A stretch of DNA of 64,000 nucleotides from Microbacterium proteolyticum (GCF_030818075.1 NZ_JAUSZZ010000001.1:1488001-1552000), one strand, 5' to 3'; shown: positions 1 through 8,954, counted from the stretch's first letter. Notes: generated by a model not told the origin, from the letters alone. A program made the numbers and translations.

Positions 1-1
1 G

Positions 2-250
2 GTCACGCTGGTGACCGGGCAGTCGCTGATCGTCGTGCTCGACACCGAGAACGGCGGGATCTTCACCGGAACCGGTGGGACCGACGACGATGCCGTGGTG
101 CACTTCGACGCCGCGACGGTGGGCGCCGACGACGACGAGGCATCGTTCAACGCGGGGTTCTCGGCGGAGAAGGCCGGTGCCACGAAGGGCTGGATCATCG
201 GCACCGACGGTCAGCGCATCACCTTCGACATCACCGTGACCGACTCCTGA
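2..250 (+). CDS. Secreted-protein paralogue, 5' end outside window
   Basis: The reading frame is open at the left edge and ends at 248-250, so only the last 82 residues are seen. They match the C-terminal half of the protein at 752-1273 almost residue for residue, including the LIVVLD stretch, an FTGTGG loop, the DDDAVVHFDAA segment and a C-terminal TFDITVT. The two are tandem duplicates of a small probably exported protein of unknown function. GTG at 11 is an internal codon rather than a convincing start, because the homology continues upstream of it. A strong hairpin follows directly. The family is not recognised; export is inferred only from the signal peptide of the complete copy. Confidence 0.7.
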   Translation, partial: VTLVTGQSLIVVLDTENGGIFTGTGGTDDDAVVHFDAATVGADDDEASFNAGFSAEKAGATKGWIIGTDGQRITFDITVTDS

Positions 251-263
251 GCAGTCTCGAACG

Positions 264-299
264 AACCGGGGCCGGCGGAATCTTCCGCCGGCCCCGGTT
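264..299. terminator. Hairpin terminator after first paralogue
   Basis: A 16-bp perfect stem (264-279 with 284-299) closes a 4-nt loop 13 nt after the stop codon. There is no clear T-tract, which is common for actinobacterial terminators. A near copy of the hairpin follows the second paralogue at 1286-1320, as expected if gene and terminator were duplicated together. Confidence 0.65.
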
Positions 300-425
300 C
301 TCGTCCGTCGGAGGACGCCGTGCTCCGCCGACGCCGCATGCGGAGCGCCGACACCGAGTCGGGAACCGGTCGTGATCGATGAGCCGGCCGCGTCCCGTGA
401 CCCGCCTTCGCGCCGGGAGGGCTGT

Positions 426-513
426 GCCGTGCCGCGTCCGCGACCCCGCCTTCGTGGCGGCCGGGTGGTGCCCTGTCGCGGCCGGGCGGGCCGTGCCGCG
501 TCCGCGACCCCGC
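426..513. repeat. 24-bp direct repeat in non-coding 251-751
   Basis: The 500-bp gap between the two paralogues contains no convincing gene. It is extremely GC-rich and holds a perfect 24-bp direct repeat (426-449 and 490-513) plus shorter variants of the same GCCGTGCCGCG theme. Open frames here on both strands have arginine/proline-rich shadow composition. The promoter of the 752 gene should lie near its right end, but no clear -10/-35 is seen. Confidence 0.45.
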
Positions 514-751
514 TTTCGCGGCGGGGCAGGACCGTGCCGTGCCGCGGGTGAAGCTCCCGTGCCGATGTCTCGCGCGGGCTCCTCTGATTTCTCCGCGCGT
601 GCGGCGGCCACGGGCCGCCGGAACGCTCCGGGAAGTTTTTTTCGGGGGATGTGAAAGAGCGGCGGTGGTGGTGGCCATGTATGGGGTACAGGCCGCGTTG
701 ATCGCTCGTTCATCCGGAACGGGCTGCGGCGTCGACTGAAAGGTGCAGCTC

Positions 752-1273
752 ATGCGCATTCGTACCCTCTCCGCTGTGACCGCCTCGATCCTCGCCGTGG
801 GTCTGATGACCGGCGGAGCCGCCGCCTTCGCCGCTCCCGAGCAGTCGCCCGCCCCCCAGGCCGACACGTTCGTCGATGGAGTGCCCGCCCCGCAGGACGA
901 CACGTTCATCGACGGTGTGCCGGCTCCGAGCGGCGACGACGAGGCCCCCGACGCGGACGGCGTGGTCCTCGGCGGCATGCCGTTCCCGCTGGTCGTCACC
1001 CCGGCCGACCTGGCCCAGGGGCCGGTGACGTTGCAGCTCGGCCAGGCGCTGATCGTCGTGCTCGACGCCGACAACGGCGGCGCCTTCACCGGCACCGGTG
1101 GAGCCGACGACGACGCCGTGGTGCACTTCGACGCGGCCGTCCTCAGCTCCGACGACGACGAGGTGTCGCTGAACGCGGCGTTCTCGGCCGACAAGGTCGG
1201 CAGCACGAAGGGGTGGATCGCGGGTGCCGACGGCCAGCGCACCACCTTCGACATCACCGTGACCGCAGCCTGA
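752..1273 (+). CDS. Small exported protein, tandem paralogue
   Basis: A 173-aa protein with a typical Sec signal peptide: basic MRIR, hydrophobic stretch of about 20 residues and an A-x-A cleavage region near residue 28. ATG 752 is preferred over the upstream GTG 743 because the GAAAGG ribosome site then lies at a normal distance. The mature N-terminus holds a duplicated acidic motif (DTFVDGVPAP and DTFIDGVPAP) followed by an Asp-rich linker. The C-terminal 90 residues form the domain shared with the truncated gene at 2-250. No catalytic motif is visible. The acidic composition suggests a secreted or wall-associated protein; function unknown. Confidence 0.7.
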   Translation: MRIRTLSAVTASILAVGLMTGGAAAFAAPEQSPAPQADTFVDGVPAPQDDTFIDGVPAPSGDDEAPDADGVVLGGMPFPLVVTPADLAQGPVTLQLGQALIVVLDADNGGAFTGTGGADDDAVVHFDAAVLSSDDDEVSLNAAFSADKVGSTKGWIAGADGQRTTFDITVTAA

Positions 1274-1285
1274 GCGGCGCAGCAC

Positions 1286-1320
1286 ACCGGGGTCGGCGGA
1301 TCGTTTCGCCGGCCCCGGTT
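1286..1320. terminator. Bidirectional hairpin between convergent genes
   Basis: An inverted repeat with one imperfect position lies between the stop of the exported protein (1273) and the stop of the convergent regulator (1326). It is nearly identical to the hairpin at 264-299 and probably serves both strands. Confidence 0.65.
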
Positions 1321-1325
1321 GCGTT

Positions 1326-1799
1326 TCAGTCGAAGTCCGCCGCCACGGCGTTGCGGTGGTATTCGAAGATGATGCTCGTGCGCGTGGATGCCACGCTGTG
1401 CCGCGCCGAGAGATGGTCGACGACGAAGCGCCGCACGGCAGAGGAGTCGTCGACGGCGATGTGCACGAGGAAGTCGTCGGCTCCGCCGAGGAAGAACAGC
1501 TGGATGACGTCCGGATGCCGGCGCACCTCGTGCGCGAACGCGCGGATGCTCTCCTGCCGCTGACCCGGACGCAGGGTCACGCCGACGATTGCCTGCAGTC
1601 CGCGCCCGAGTCGGCTCTGGTCGACGGCGGCGTGGAAGCCCGTGATCAGGCCGCGGTCGACGAGCGCGCGCACGCGCGCATGGGCGGTGGATGCCGCCAC
1701 GCCCAGGGTCTCGGCCAGGGCGGCATTCGTCATCCGGGCATCGGCGGACAGCAGCTCGATGATGCGCGCGTCGAGCGGATGCAGGTCGTTGTCGGCCAT
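1326..1799 (-). CDS. AsnC/Lrp-family regulator, probable AldR
   Basis: A 157-aa protein of normal Lrp/AsnC length: N-terminal helix-turn-helix (about residues 8-60, LDARIIELLSADARMTNAAL then LGVAASTAHARVRAL) followed by an AsnC ligand-binding/oligomerisation domain. ATG 1799 is chosen because an AAGGAT ribosome site precedes it; longer frames upstream lack one. It is divergent from ald, the arrangement of AldR and ald in mycobacteria, where AldR senses amino acids and controls alanine dehydrogenase. Local control of ald is inferred from position and family. Confidence 0.85.
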   Translation of the reverse strand: MADNDLHPLDARIIELLSADARMTNAALAETLGVAASTAHARVRALVDRGLITGFHAAVDQSRLGRGLQAIVGVTLRPGQRQESIRAFAHEVRRHPDVIQLFFLGGADDFLVHIAVDDSSAVRRFVVDHLSARHSVASTRTSIIFEYHRNAVAADFD

Positions 1800-1872
1800 C
1801 GCAGATCCTTCGCTTCTCGAGGGCGTTCCAGCCCACGGCATCCGAGAATAGCCGCCGTTCGAGCGCGTGCGA

Positions 1873-1885
1873 CGAAGGATCTTCG
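1873..1885. promoter_or_regulatory. Candidate Lrp/AldR operator dyad
   Basis: CGAAGGATCTTCG is a 5-3-5 hyphenated palindrome in the 154-bp divergent region between the regulator and ald. Its GATCCTTCG half recurs inverted at 1804-1812, next to the regulator start. Lrp proteins bind several spaced dyads, so these are reasonable operator candidates. No binding data can be seen. Confidence 0.35.
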
Positions 1886-1953
1886 GGGAAACACCACAGA
1901 AACATCCCATTCTGCGATTCTCCCGGCATCGCTCATCCGTTCAGGAGGACCCC

Positions 1954-3039
1954 ATGCGCGTCAGTGTGCCGACCGAGATCAAGAACAACGAGAACCGTGT
2001 CGCGATGACCCCCGCCGGGGTCGACGCGCTCGTGCACCGCGGTCATGAGGTGCTCGTCCAGGCCGGAGCGGGTGAGGGCAGCGGCTTCTCCGACGAGCAG
2101 TACCGGGCCGCCGGTGCCGAGATCGTCGCGACCGCCGAGGAGACGTGGGCGCGTGCCGAGCTGCTGGTCAAGGTCAAAGAACCCATCGCCCCCGAATACG
2201 GCTTCCTCCGTCGCGATCTCACGCTGTTCACGTACCTGCACCTCGCCGCCGACCGCCCGCTGACCGACGCGCTCATGGCCGCCGGCACGACCGCCGTCGC
2301 CTACGAGACCGTGCAGACCGCGGACCGTGCGCTGCCCTTGCTCGCTCCGATGAGCGAGGTGGCCGGGCGCCTGTCGATCATCGAGGGCGCCCATCACCTG
2401 CTGCGTGCCTCGGGCGGTCGCGGCCTGCTCCCCGGCGGTGTGCCCGGCACGCCGCGCGCGAAGGTGGTCGTCATCGGCGGCGGCGTGGCGGGCGAGCACG
2501 CCGCGGCCAACGCCCTCGGCCTCGGCGCCCGTGTGACGGTCATCGACATCTCGCTCCCCAAGCTCCGTCAGCTCGAGGAGCGCTTCGGCGGCGCGATCGA
2601 GACCCGCGCCTCGACCCGTCTCGAGATCGCGGAGCAGCTCGCCGACGCCGACCTCGTGATCGGCTCGGTGCTCATCCCGGGGGCCGCGGCGCCGAAGCTC
2701 GTCACCGACGACATGGTGGCGGCGATGAAGCCCGGCTCGGTGCTCGTCGACATCGCGATCGACCAGGGCGGCTGCTTCGAGGGCTCCCGGCCCACCACGC
2801 ACGACGCCCCGACCTTCCGCGTGCACGACTCGCTGTACTACTGCGTCGCGAACATGCCGGGCGCGGTGCCGCACACCTCGACCCGGGCCCTCTCGAACGC
2901 CACCCTGCCCTACATCACGCGCATCGCCGACGCCGGCTGGGAGGCCGCGGCATCCGCCGACCCCGCCCTCGCGAAGGGCCTGAACGTGCGCGCCGGCGTC
3001 GTGGTGAACGAGGGCGTCCGCGCCGCCTTCGACCTCTGA
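1954..3039 (+). CDS. ald: Alanine dehydrogenase
   Basis: A 361-aa NAD-dependent L-alanine dehydrogenase that interconverts alanine with pyruvate and ammonia in the cytoplasm. It begins at ATG 1954 after a perfect AGGAGG site. The AlaDh/PNT N-terminal domain holds the family catalytic residues Lys75 (in VKVKEP) and His96 (in YLHLAAD), the same numbers as in the mycobacterial enzyme. The Rossmann motif [10 protein letters not shown] lies near residue 170, and the IDQGG segment before residue 275. Length is normal. The divergent AsnC-type regulator is the likely controller. Confidence 0.97.
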   Translation: MRVSVPTEIKNNENRVAMTPAGVDALVHRGHEVLVQAGAGEGSGFSDEQYRAAGAEIVATAEETWARAELLVKVKEPIAPEYGFLRRDLTLFTYLHLAADRPLTDALMAAGTTAVAYETVQTADRALPLLAPMSEVAGRLSIIEGAHHLLRASGGRGLLPGGVPGTPRAKVVVIGGGVAGEHAAANALGLGARVTVIDISLPKLRQLEERFGGAIETRASTRLEIAEQLADADLVIGSVLIPGAAAPKLVTDDMVAAMKPGSVLVDIAIDQGGCFEGSRPTTHDAPTFRVHDSLYYCVANMPGAVPHTSTRALSNATLPYITRIADAGWEAAASADPALAKGLNVRAGVVVNEGVRAAFDL

Positions 3040-3079
3040 CCTCCCACGCGGTTCGAGCCGCTGCCCGCTGCGGTGCGTG

Positions 3080-3436
3080 ATCTCGCAGACGCGCGCGGAG
3101 CTCGCAGATCCCGTGGCGGATTCTGCGAGGAACGCGTGATTCTGCGGGGTGGGTGCTGCGACGGGAGGCCCGGATGCCGCGGGCCCGGCGACACGGAGAT
3201 CTCGCGGATGCGCGCGGAGCTCGCAGATTCCACAGCTGATTCTGCGAGGAACGCGTGATTCTGCGAGGTAGGTGCCGCGACGGGAGGCCCGGATGCCGCG
3301 GGCCCGCCGAGGCGGAGATCTCGCAGACGCGCGCGGAGCTCGCAGATTTCGTGGCGGATTCTGCGAGGAACGCGTGATTCTGCGAGCTGGGTGCTGAGAC
3401 GGGACACCCGGATGCCGCGGGCCCGGCGACTGCGAG
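3080..3436. repeat. Three tandem 119-bp repeats
   Basis: The 445-bp gap after ald is filled by three head-to-tail copies of a 119-bp unit starting at 3080, 3199 and 3318. Each unit has the octamer CTCGCAGA twice, then its complement TCTGCGAG (or a one-base variant) twice, so each unit can fold into a cruciform. The copies differ at only a few positions. Open frames through the array are by-products of the repeat. No gene is seen here. Confidence 0.85.
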
Positions 3437-3484
3437 CGGGGTGCCGCGCCCGACGCGGCTCCCGAGAACGAAGCGCGTCGCCGG

Positions 3485-4168
3485 TCAGCCGCGCACCCAG
3501 GCGTAGGTGATCTCGGGGCGCCCCTGGCCGCCGTAGCGCGGCTCCCGGCGCACGCGGCCCACGTCGGCGAGATGCTCGAGGTAGCGCCGGGCGGTCACGC
3601 GCGACATGCCCTCGCTCTCGCCGACCTCGGTCGACGAGACGGCGCCGGATGCCGTGCGTACCCGCTCCGCCACCGCCTGCAGGGTCTCATCGCTCAGGCC
3701 TTTGGGCATGGCGGGCGGTGCGACGGTGCGCAGCGAGCCGAGCAGCGCGTCGACCTCGGACTGCGTCGCCTCCCCGGCGGCACGGTCGAGGCCCTCGACG
3801 TACGCGCGGTACGCCTCGAGCCGCTCGCGGAACGCCCCGAACGCGAACGGTTTGATCAGGTACTGCACGACGCCGGTCGACACGGCGGCGCGGACGGTCG
3901 CGGCATCGCGCACCGCCGTGACGGCGATGATGTCGACGCGGGAACCCATCGCGCGCACGCGTCGGGCGACGTCGAGGCCGGCGCCGTCGGGCATCGTCAT
4001 ATCCAGCAGCACGAGCTCGAACTGCCGGGCGGGGTCGGTCAGCGCGGTCAGCGCCGCCCGGGCGCCCGCGGCCTGCCCCGCCACCTCGAAGCCCGGCACC
4101 CGCTCGACGTAGGCGGAATGCAGCTCGAGCGCGAGCGCGTCGTCATCGACGACCAGCACCCGGATCAC
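3485..4168 (-). CDS. CitB/DcuR-type response regulator
   Basis: A 227-aa two-component response regulator. The receiver domain covers about residues 1-120, with acidic Asp8-10, phospho-acceptor Asp56 (LLDMTMP), Thr84 and Lys106 (LIKPF). The C-terminus is the CitB-family helix-turn-helix (about 160-227). Its start overlaps the stop of the kinase at 4165 by 4 nt, so the pair is one leftward operon with the kinase first. The adjacent divergent dctA makes C4-dicarboxylate or citrate sensing the likely job. Family members in this setting activate uptake genes. Confidence 0.9.
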   Translation of the reverse strand: MIRVLVVDDDALALELHSAYVERVPGFEVAGQAAGARAALTALTDPARQFELVLLDMTMPDGAGLDVARRVRAMGSRVDIIAVTAVRDAATVRAAVSTGVVQYLIKPFAFGAFRERLEAYRAYVEGLDRAAGEATQSEVDALLGSLRTVAPPAMPKGLSDETLQAVAERVRTASGAVSSTEVGESEGMSRVTARRYLEHLADVGRVRREPRYGGQGRPEITYAWVRG

Positions 4169-5760
4169 GCCGACACCACCACGGGCAGGAACACCCGCAC
4201 CGTCGTCGGCTCGGCGGCGAGTTGCAGCGTGCCCCCGTGTGCGGCGACGATGTCGCGCACGAGGGCGAGCCCGACTCCGCGTCCGCCCGGGGCGTGCGCG
4301 GGTTTCGTCGACGCGCCGTAGGCGAACGGGTCGGGGAGCGAGGGATCGAACCCCTCGCCGCTGTCGGCGACCTCGAACACGGCATCGCCCTCTTTCTCGG
4401 CGAGCGTCACGCGCACCCAGCGGGGCTCGCCGCCCGCGGCGGCGGCATCCAGGGCGTTGTCGACCAGGTTGCCCACGACGGTCACGGCCTCGGGAGCCGC
4501 CAGAGGCACGCGCGGGGCGGGTTCGGCGACGTCGAGGTCGAGACGCACACCGCGCTCCGCAGCCTCGTCGAGCTTTCCCAGCAGCAGGGCGACGATGACG
4601 GCGTCATCGTCGTCGGACACCAGCCGGTCGGCGAGCTCTTGCCGGTCTTCCGTGGATGCCACGATCAGGCGCCGGGCCTCGTCGACCCGTCCGAGCTCGA
4701 GCAGCGCCAGGAGTGCATGCAGGCGATTGCCGTGCTCGTGCGTCTGCGAGCGCAGGGTGTCGCTCAGCGTGCGGACGCCCTCCAGCTCTCCGAGCAGTGC
4801 CTGCAGCTCGGAGCGATCGCGAAGAGTCATGACGTGTCCGCGCTCGGGCGCCCGGCGCCCGGTGAGATCGCGCGCCTCCTCCTGGTTCACCAGCAGCACC
4901 CGCTCGCCGTTGACCACCGTCTCCTCGACCATGCGCCGCCCGCTCGCGATGGCGTCGGCCAGGGCGGCATCCATGTCGGCGGCACGAGGATCGAGCGAGA
5001 CCTGCCCGGTGATGGCGGGCGGGAGCCCCAACAGGTCGGCGGCTTCGTCGTTGTACAGCACGATGCGTCCGTCGCGGTCGGTGACGACGAGGCCCTCGCG
5101 CAGCGAGTGCAGCACCGTCTCGTAGCTCTCGACGAGGCGCGACAGCTCTCGGGGCGTGTACGAGCCGGTCACGCGGCGGGCGCTGCGCCGCACGAGCATG
5201 GCGCCGAGCACGCCGAAACCGACGATGGCGGCGGATGCCGCGACGATCAGGGGGACGCGGGCCGCGAGGTCCTGCTGCACGGCGCCGAGGGTGACGCCGA
5301 CCGAGACGAGGCCCACGATGGGACCGTCTTCGTCGCCGCCCTCGCGGATGGGGGCGATGGTGCGCACCGACGGGCCGAGCGTTCCGACGTAGACCTCGGT
5401 GAACGTCTCGCCGGCGAGGGCTTCGCCGCGCGATCCCTGGTACTGCTCGCCGATCTCCGAACGGTTGCGGTGCGTGAGACGGATGCCGTCGGGCGTCATG
5501 ATCGTGACGAACGACAGGTCGGCGTCGGGCAGGATCTGCTCGACCATCGGCTGCAGGCGGTCGGAGTCGCGCTCTTCGACGAGGGTGGCGATCTCCGCCT
5601 CGTGGGCGAAGGTCTCCGCCACCGAGCGGGTCACCTTCTCGGCTTCGCGCTGGCCCGAGTCGCTCAGCTGCACCGACAGCAGGGCCGCGAGCACCCCGGC
5701 GACGAGCACGACGACGCCGAGCGACACGAGGGCCAGGCGCCCGCCCACGCTCAGTCGCAT
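4165..5760 (-). CDS. CitA/DcuS-type sensor histidine kinase
   Basis: A 531-aa membrane sensor kinase. One membrane helix (about 8-30), an extracytoplasmic PAS/Cache sensor (about 35-165) with a citrate-sensor-like RLTHRN segment, a second helix (about 168-192), a cytoplasmic PAS domain (about 215-310), then a SpoOB-type dimerisation helix with phospho-acceptor His341 in QTHEHGNRLH. The HATPase domain follows, with N-box VGNLVDNALDA and G-boxes DSGEGF and GGRGVGLALV. Start 5760 has a GGAAAG site; an in-frame ATG at 5781 is possible. It should phosphorylate the regulator at 3485-4168 in response to a dicarboxylate or tricarboxylate. Confidence 0.9.
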   Translation of the reverse strand: MRLSVGGRLALVSLGVVVLVAGVLAALLSVQLSDSGQREAEKVTRSVAETFAHEAEIATLVEERDSDRLQPMVEQILPDADLSFVTIMTPDGIRLTHRNRSEIGEQYQGSRGEALAGETFTEVYVGTLGPSVRTIAPIREGGDEDGPIVGLVSVGVTLGAVQQDLAARVPLIVAASAAIVGFGVLGAMLVRRSARRVTGSYTPRELSRLVESYETVLHSLREGLVVTDRDGRIVLYNDEAADLLGLPPAITGQVSLDPRAADMDAALADAIASGRRMVEETVVNGERVLLVNQEEARDLTGRRAPERGHVMTLRDRSELQALLGELEGVRTLSDTLRSQTHEHGNRLHALLALLELGRVDEARRLIVASTEDRQELADRLVSDDDDAVIVALLLGKLDEAAERGVRLDLDVAEPAPRVPLAAPEAVTVVGNLVDNALDAAAAGGEPRWVRVTLAEKEGDAVFEVADSGEGFDPSLPDPFAYGASTKPAHAPGGRGVGLALVRDIVAAHGGTLQLAAEPTTVRVFLPVVVSA

Positions 5761-5781
5761 CCCCCGCTCTTTCCTGCCCAT

Positions 5782-6012
5782 GCCGTGAACAATACGACCA
5801 CAAATCGTCCTGGGGCTCGCCGTCGACCACAGTCGTGACATCAACCGGCGGCCCAGCCGGGGGAAGCACGACATCTCTCACCGGCCTCGCGGCCGGATTC
5901 ACGGGGACTCTCCACCCACCCGGCCGTCCCGCCGGGAAGGACGAGACATCTCACCCATCCGGCAGCTCCGCCGGAGATTAACAATGACGTTAGGAAGAGG
6001 GGATAGGCGCTG
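5782..6012. promoter_or_regulatory. Divergent control region, kinase/dctA
   Basis: This 231-bp region separates the two-component operon from dctA. It has an imperfect direct repeat around ACATCTCACC (5871-5882 and 5946-5955) set among GCCGG-rich inverted repeats. Repeats of this kind are plausible sites for the CitB-type regulator. A good ribosome site (AGGAAGAGGGG, from 5992) serves dctA. The operator assignment is an inference. Confidence 0.35.
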
Positions 6013-7464
6013 ATGGCACTTTCACTCCGCACCACTCGCGACGGTCGGCCGCGTAAGAAGATCGACCGCAACCACTGGCTCTACATCTCGGTGATCATCG
6101 CCGTCGTCGGCGGCATCGTCGTGGGCCTCGTCGCCCCCGCGTTCGCGACGACGCTCGAGCCGATCGGCAAGGGCTTCGTCAGCCTCATCAAGATGATGAT
6201 CGCCCCGGTCATCTTCTGCACGATCGTCGTCGGCATCGGCTCCATCGCCAAGGCCTCCACGGTCGGCAAGATCGGTGGCCTGGCGATGGTCTACTTCCTG
6301 GTCATGTCGTCGTTCGCCCTGATCATCGGCCTCATCGTCGGCAACATCATCCACCCCGGCGAGGGCCTGAACATCGCCGGTGCCACCTACGAGACGTCGT
6401 CCGAGCCCACCACCACGCAGGACTTCATCCTCGGCATCATCCCGACCACGTTCTTCTCGGCCTTCACCGGCGGCAGCATCCTCCAGGTGCTGTTCATCGC
6501 CCTGCTCGTCGGCTTCGCCCTGCAGCGCATGGGCGAGCGCGGCGCGCAGATGGTCGACGCCATCCGCAACTTCCAGGTGCTCGTCTTCCGCATCCTCGGC
6601 ATGATCCTGTGGCTCGCCCCGATCGGTGCGTTCGGTGCGATCGCCGCCGTCGTCGGCAAGACCGGCTTCGCCGCCGTTATCAGCCTCGGCATCCTGATGG
6701 GTGCGTTCTACCTCACGTGCTTCGTCTTCATCGTCGGCGTCCTCGGAACGCTGCTGTACGCCGTGACCCGCGTCAACATCTTCACGCTTATGAAGTACCT
6801 GGGCCGCGAGTACCTGCTCATCGTCGGCACCTCCTCGTCCGAGGCCGCGCTTCCCCGCCTCATCGCGAAGATGGAGCACCTCGGTGTGTCCAAGCCCGTC
6901 GTCGGTATCACCGTCCCGACCGGCTACTCGTTTAACCTCGACGGCACGGCCATCTACCTGACCATGGCGTCGCTGTTCATCGCCTCCGCCATGGGTGCCC
7001 CGATGTCTATCCCGGAGCAGATCGGTCTCATGATCTTCATGATCATCGCCTCCAAGGGTGCGGCCGGTGTGACCGGTGCGGGTCTTGCGACCCTCGCCGG
7101 TGGTCTCTCGGCCTACCGTCCCGACCTGGTCAACGGCGTCGGCGTCATCGTCGGCATCGACCGGTTCATGTCCGAGGCCCGCGCCGTCACCAACTTCACC
7201 GGCAACGCCGTGGCCACCATGCTCATCGGCGCCTGGACCAAGGAGTACGACGGCCAGCGCGTTCGCGAGGTGCTCGCCGGCAACATCCCGTTCGACGAGA
7301 ACCTGCTCACCGGTGACGACCACGGCTCGGTCAACACCGCGGCGGATGCCAAGGAGCTCGCTTCGGCGGAGGTCGGCACCGGCCCGGCCACCGTCGACAC
7401 CGACACGCTCGACGCCTTCCGTGCCAAGGCGGAGGCGGAGGCGGCGGCCCGGAGCCGTTCGTGA
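6013..7464 (+). CDS. dctA: C4-dicarboxylate:cation symporter
   Basis: A 483-aa member of the dicarboxylate/amino acid:cation symporter (DAACS) family, which imports succinate, fumarate or malate with protons or sodium. It has the expected hydrophobic segments starting near residue 24, the serine-rich re-entrant loop GTSSSEAALPRL (about 275-286) and the signature VPTGYSFNLDGTAIY (about 301-315). The C-terminal 50 residues are a hydrophilic Ala/Glu tail. It is divergent from a CitA/CitB-type system and overlaps the next gene by 4 nt (GTGA), so transporter and lyase are co-translated. Confidence 0.93.
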   Translation: MALSLRTTRDGRPRKKIDRNHWLYISVIIAVVGGIVVGLVAPAFATTLEPIGKGFVSLIKMMIAPVIFCTIVVGIGSIAKASTVGKIGGLAMVYFLVMSSFALIIGLIVGNIIHPGEGLNIAGATYETSSEPTTTQDFILGIIPTTFFSAFTGGSILQVLFIALLVGFALQRMGERGAQMVDAIRNFQVLVFRILGMILWLAPIGAFGAIAAVVGKTGFAAVISLGILMGAFYLTCFVFIVGVLGTLLYAVTRVNIFTLMKYLGREYLLIVGTSSSEAALPRLIAKMEHLGVSKPVVGITVPTGYSFNLDGTAIYLTMASLFIASAMGAPMSIPEQIGLMIFMIIASKGAAGVTGAGLATLAGGLSAYRPDLVNGVGVIVGIDRFMSEARAVTNFTGNAVATMLIGAWTKEYDGQRVREVLAGNIPFDENLLTGDDHGSVNTAADAKELASAEVGTGPATVDTDTLDAFRAKAEAEAAARSRS

Positions 7465-8291
7465 CCATCGCGCACACCCCGGCGGGGGCGGCTTCGGCCG
7501 CCCCCGCCCCCGCGCGTGTGGACCTGGCCCGCACGTGGATGCTCCGCTCGCCGCTGGTGGGCGGCCGGGAGACCGCGGCGGACGTGCTCGTGATCGACCT
7601 CGAAGACGGTCTCCCCGCCGCCCGCAAGGCCGAGGGACGCGAGCGGGCCCGCCGCGCCGCCGCCGAGGCTCCCGTGTGGCTGCGCATCAGCGCGGCGGGC
7701 ACCCGCGACGGGGAGGCGGATCTCGCCCTGGGTCGAGAGCTCGAGGATCGTCTGGCGGGCGTCGTCCTGGCGATGTGCGCCGGACCCGACGACGTCTCGC
7801 ACGTGTCGGCATCCCTCCCGGCCGGAACCCCGATCGTGGCGATGGTCGAGTCGGCCGCAGCGCTGCTCGCGGCCCCCGCGATCGCCGCTCATCCGGCCAC
7901 CCGTCGCCTCGCCTTCGGGACCGGCGACTTCCGCCGTGACACCGGCATGTCCGCCGACCGCATCGCGCTGTCGTGGCCGCGTGCGCAGCTCGTGGTGGCT
8001 TCGGCCGCCGCCGGCATCGCCGGTCCCATCGACGGCCCGTGCGGTCCGATCGAGCAGGCGCGGGATGCCGCCCTGCACGCGGTCTCGATGGGCTTCACCG
8101 GCACGCTCGCCTTGCAGGATGCCGTGATCGCCGGCGCTCACGCGGGCTACACGCCGTCGCCCGCCGAGGTGGAAGCTGCGCGGTCGGTGCTGTCGGCGAC
8201 TCCCGACGGTCCCGTGGACGGCTCCTACGCCCCGACCCTGGCCCGCGCGCGTGCGCTGGTCGAACGCGCCGAGGCGCTCGCGGCGCTCTGA
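7461..8291 (+). CDS. CitE-like HpcH/HpaI lyase family protein
   Basis: A 276-aa TIM-barrel protein of the citrate lyase beta-subunit (CitE-like) family, which cleaves or forms 3-hydroxyacyl-CoA or beta-hydroxyacid substrates with Mg. Seen motifs are VLVIDLEDGLP (about 42-52, metal-site acidic residues), a MVESA segment near 130 and FGTGDFRRD near 153. No CitD or CitF partner is present, so it is not part of a fermentative citrate lyase complex. Co-translation with dctA suggests it acts on a carbon source imported by the transporter. Exact substrate unknown. Confidence 0.8.
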   Translation: MTIAHTPAGAASAAPAPARVDLARTWMLRSPLVGGRETAADVLVIDLEDGLPAARKAEGRERARRAAAEAPVWLRISAAGTRDGEADLALGRELEDRLAGVVLAMCAGPDDVSHVSASLPAGTPIVAMVESAAALLAAPAIAAHPATRRLAFGTGDFRRDTGMSADRIALSWPRAQLVVASAAAGIAGPIDGPCGPIEQARDAALHAVSMGFTGTLALQDAVIAGAHAGYTPSPAEVEAARSVLSATPDGPVDGSYAPTLARARALVERAEALAAL

Positions 8292-8372
8292 CGTTCCTCG
8301 GGTTCCGGCGGCTTCGACGGTCTCACCCACCTCGCCTGAAAGGTTGTTCCGCCCGTCGGGGGCCGGGGCCGC

Positions 8373-8954
8373 TCAGCGTCCTCGCCCGAACCAGCGCCGG
8401 CGCCGGACCGGCGCCTGCACCGACGCCGCCGCCTCGCGCGCCCGCCGTCGTTCGGCCCACGCCGCGACCTCGGCATCCACGTCCACCGTCGGCGTGACCA
8501 CCGGGGGCCCTCCGAGAAGTTGCCGCCGTGCCTCGATGACCCGGCGGTTGAAGTCCTGCACCGCCTCGCGCACCTCGGGCTCGCGCGGGATGGCATCCAG
8601 CCGCTCCGCCAGTTCCGCATGCTCGACGCGGAGCGTGAGCGCCGGGGGCCCGAGGCCGGTGAGTTTCTCCGTCTCGATCTTGCGGCGGATCCACCAGTCG
8701 GGGTCGTGCGACGACCCGAGATCGGGGAGGGGTTTGCCGGCCCCGGGCAGGTCGTCGAACTCACCGCGGCGGATGGCCTGCTGGATGGCGGTCTCGACGA
8801 ACGCCGCACGCTCGGCGGCGGTGGACCCGCGCTCGGGCGTCGACCGCGTGTCGCCCGCCGACCCGGCGACATCCGGTTCGGGTTCGAGTCCGGCCGCGCG
8901 CAGCTCGCGATCGAGCCGGTAGCGCTCCGCCGCCTGACGCGGATCCTCGGTCAT
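8373..8954 (-). CDS. DUF1992 (DnaJ-homologue C28-like) protein
   Basis: A 193-aa cytoplasmic protein. Residues about 45-115 match the DUF1992 domain, which begins as ETAIQQAIRRGEFDDLPGAGKPL, seen here from residue 54, and continues with a DPDWWIRRKI segment. The C-terminal tail is Arg-rich (RRRRWFGRGR). Function of the family is unknown. ATG 8954 overlaps the stop of the upstream oxygenase-like gene by ATGA, so the two are an operon. Confidence 0.8.
   Translation of the reverse strand: MTEDPRQAAERYRLDRELRAAGLEPEPDVAGSAGDTRSTPERGSTAAERAAFVETAIQQAIRRGEFDDLPGAGKPLPDLGSSHDPDWWIRRKIETEKLTGLGPPALTLRVEHAELAERLDAIPREPEVREAVQDFNRRVIEARRQLLGGPPVVTPTVDVDAEVAAWAERRRAREAAASVQAPVRRRRWFGRGR

Noticed and set aside
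211..1929. 572-aa minus-strand ORF
   Set aside because: Antisense to the secreted protein and spans intergenic repeats; no recognisable domain.
2910..3407. ORFs across the 119-bp repeats
   Set aside because: The encoded peptides are translations of the tandem repeat with no start signal.
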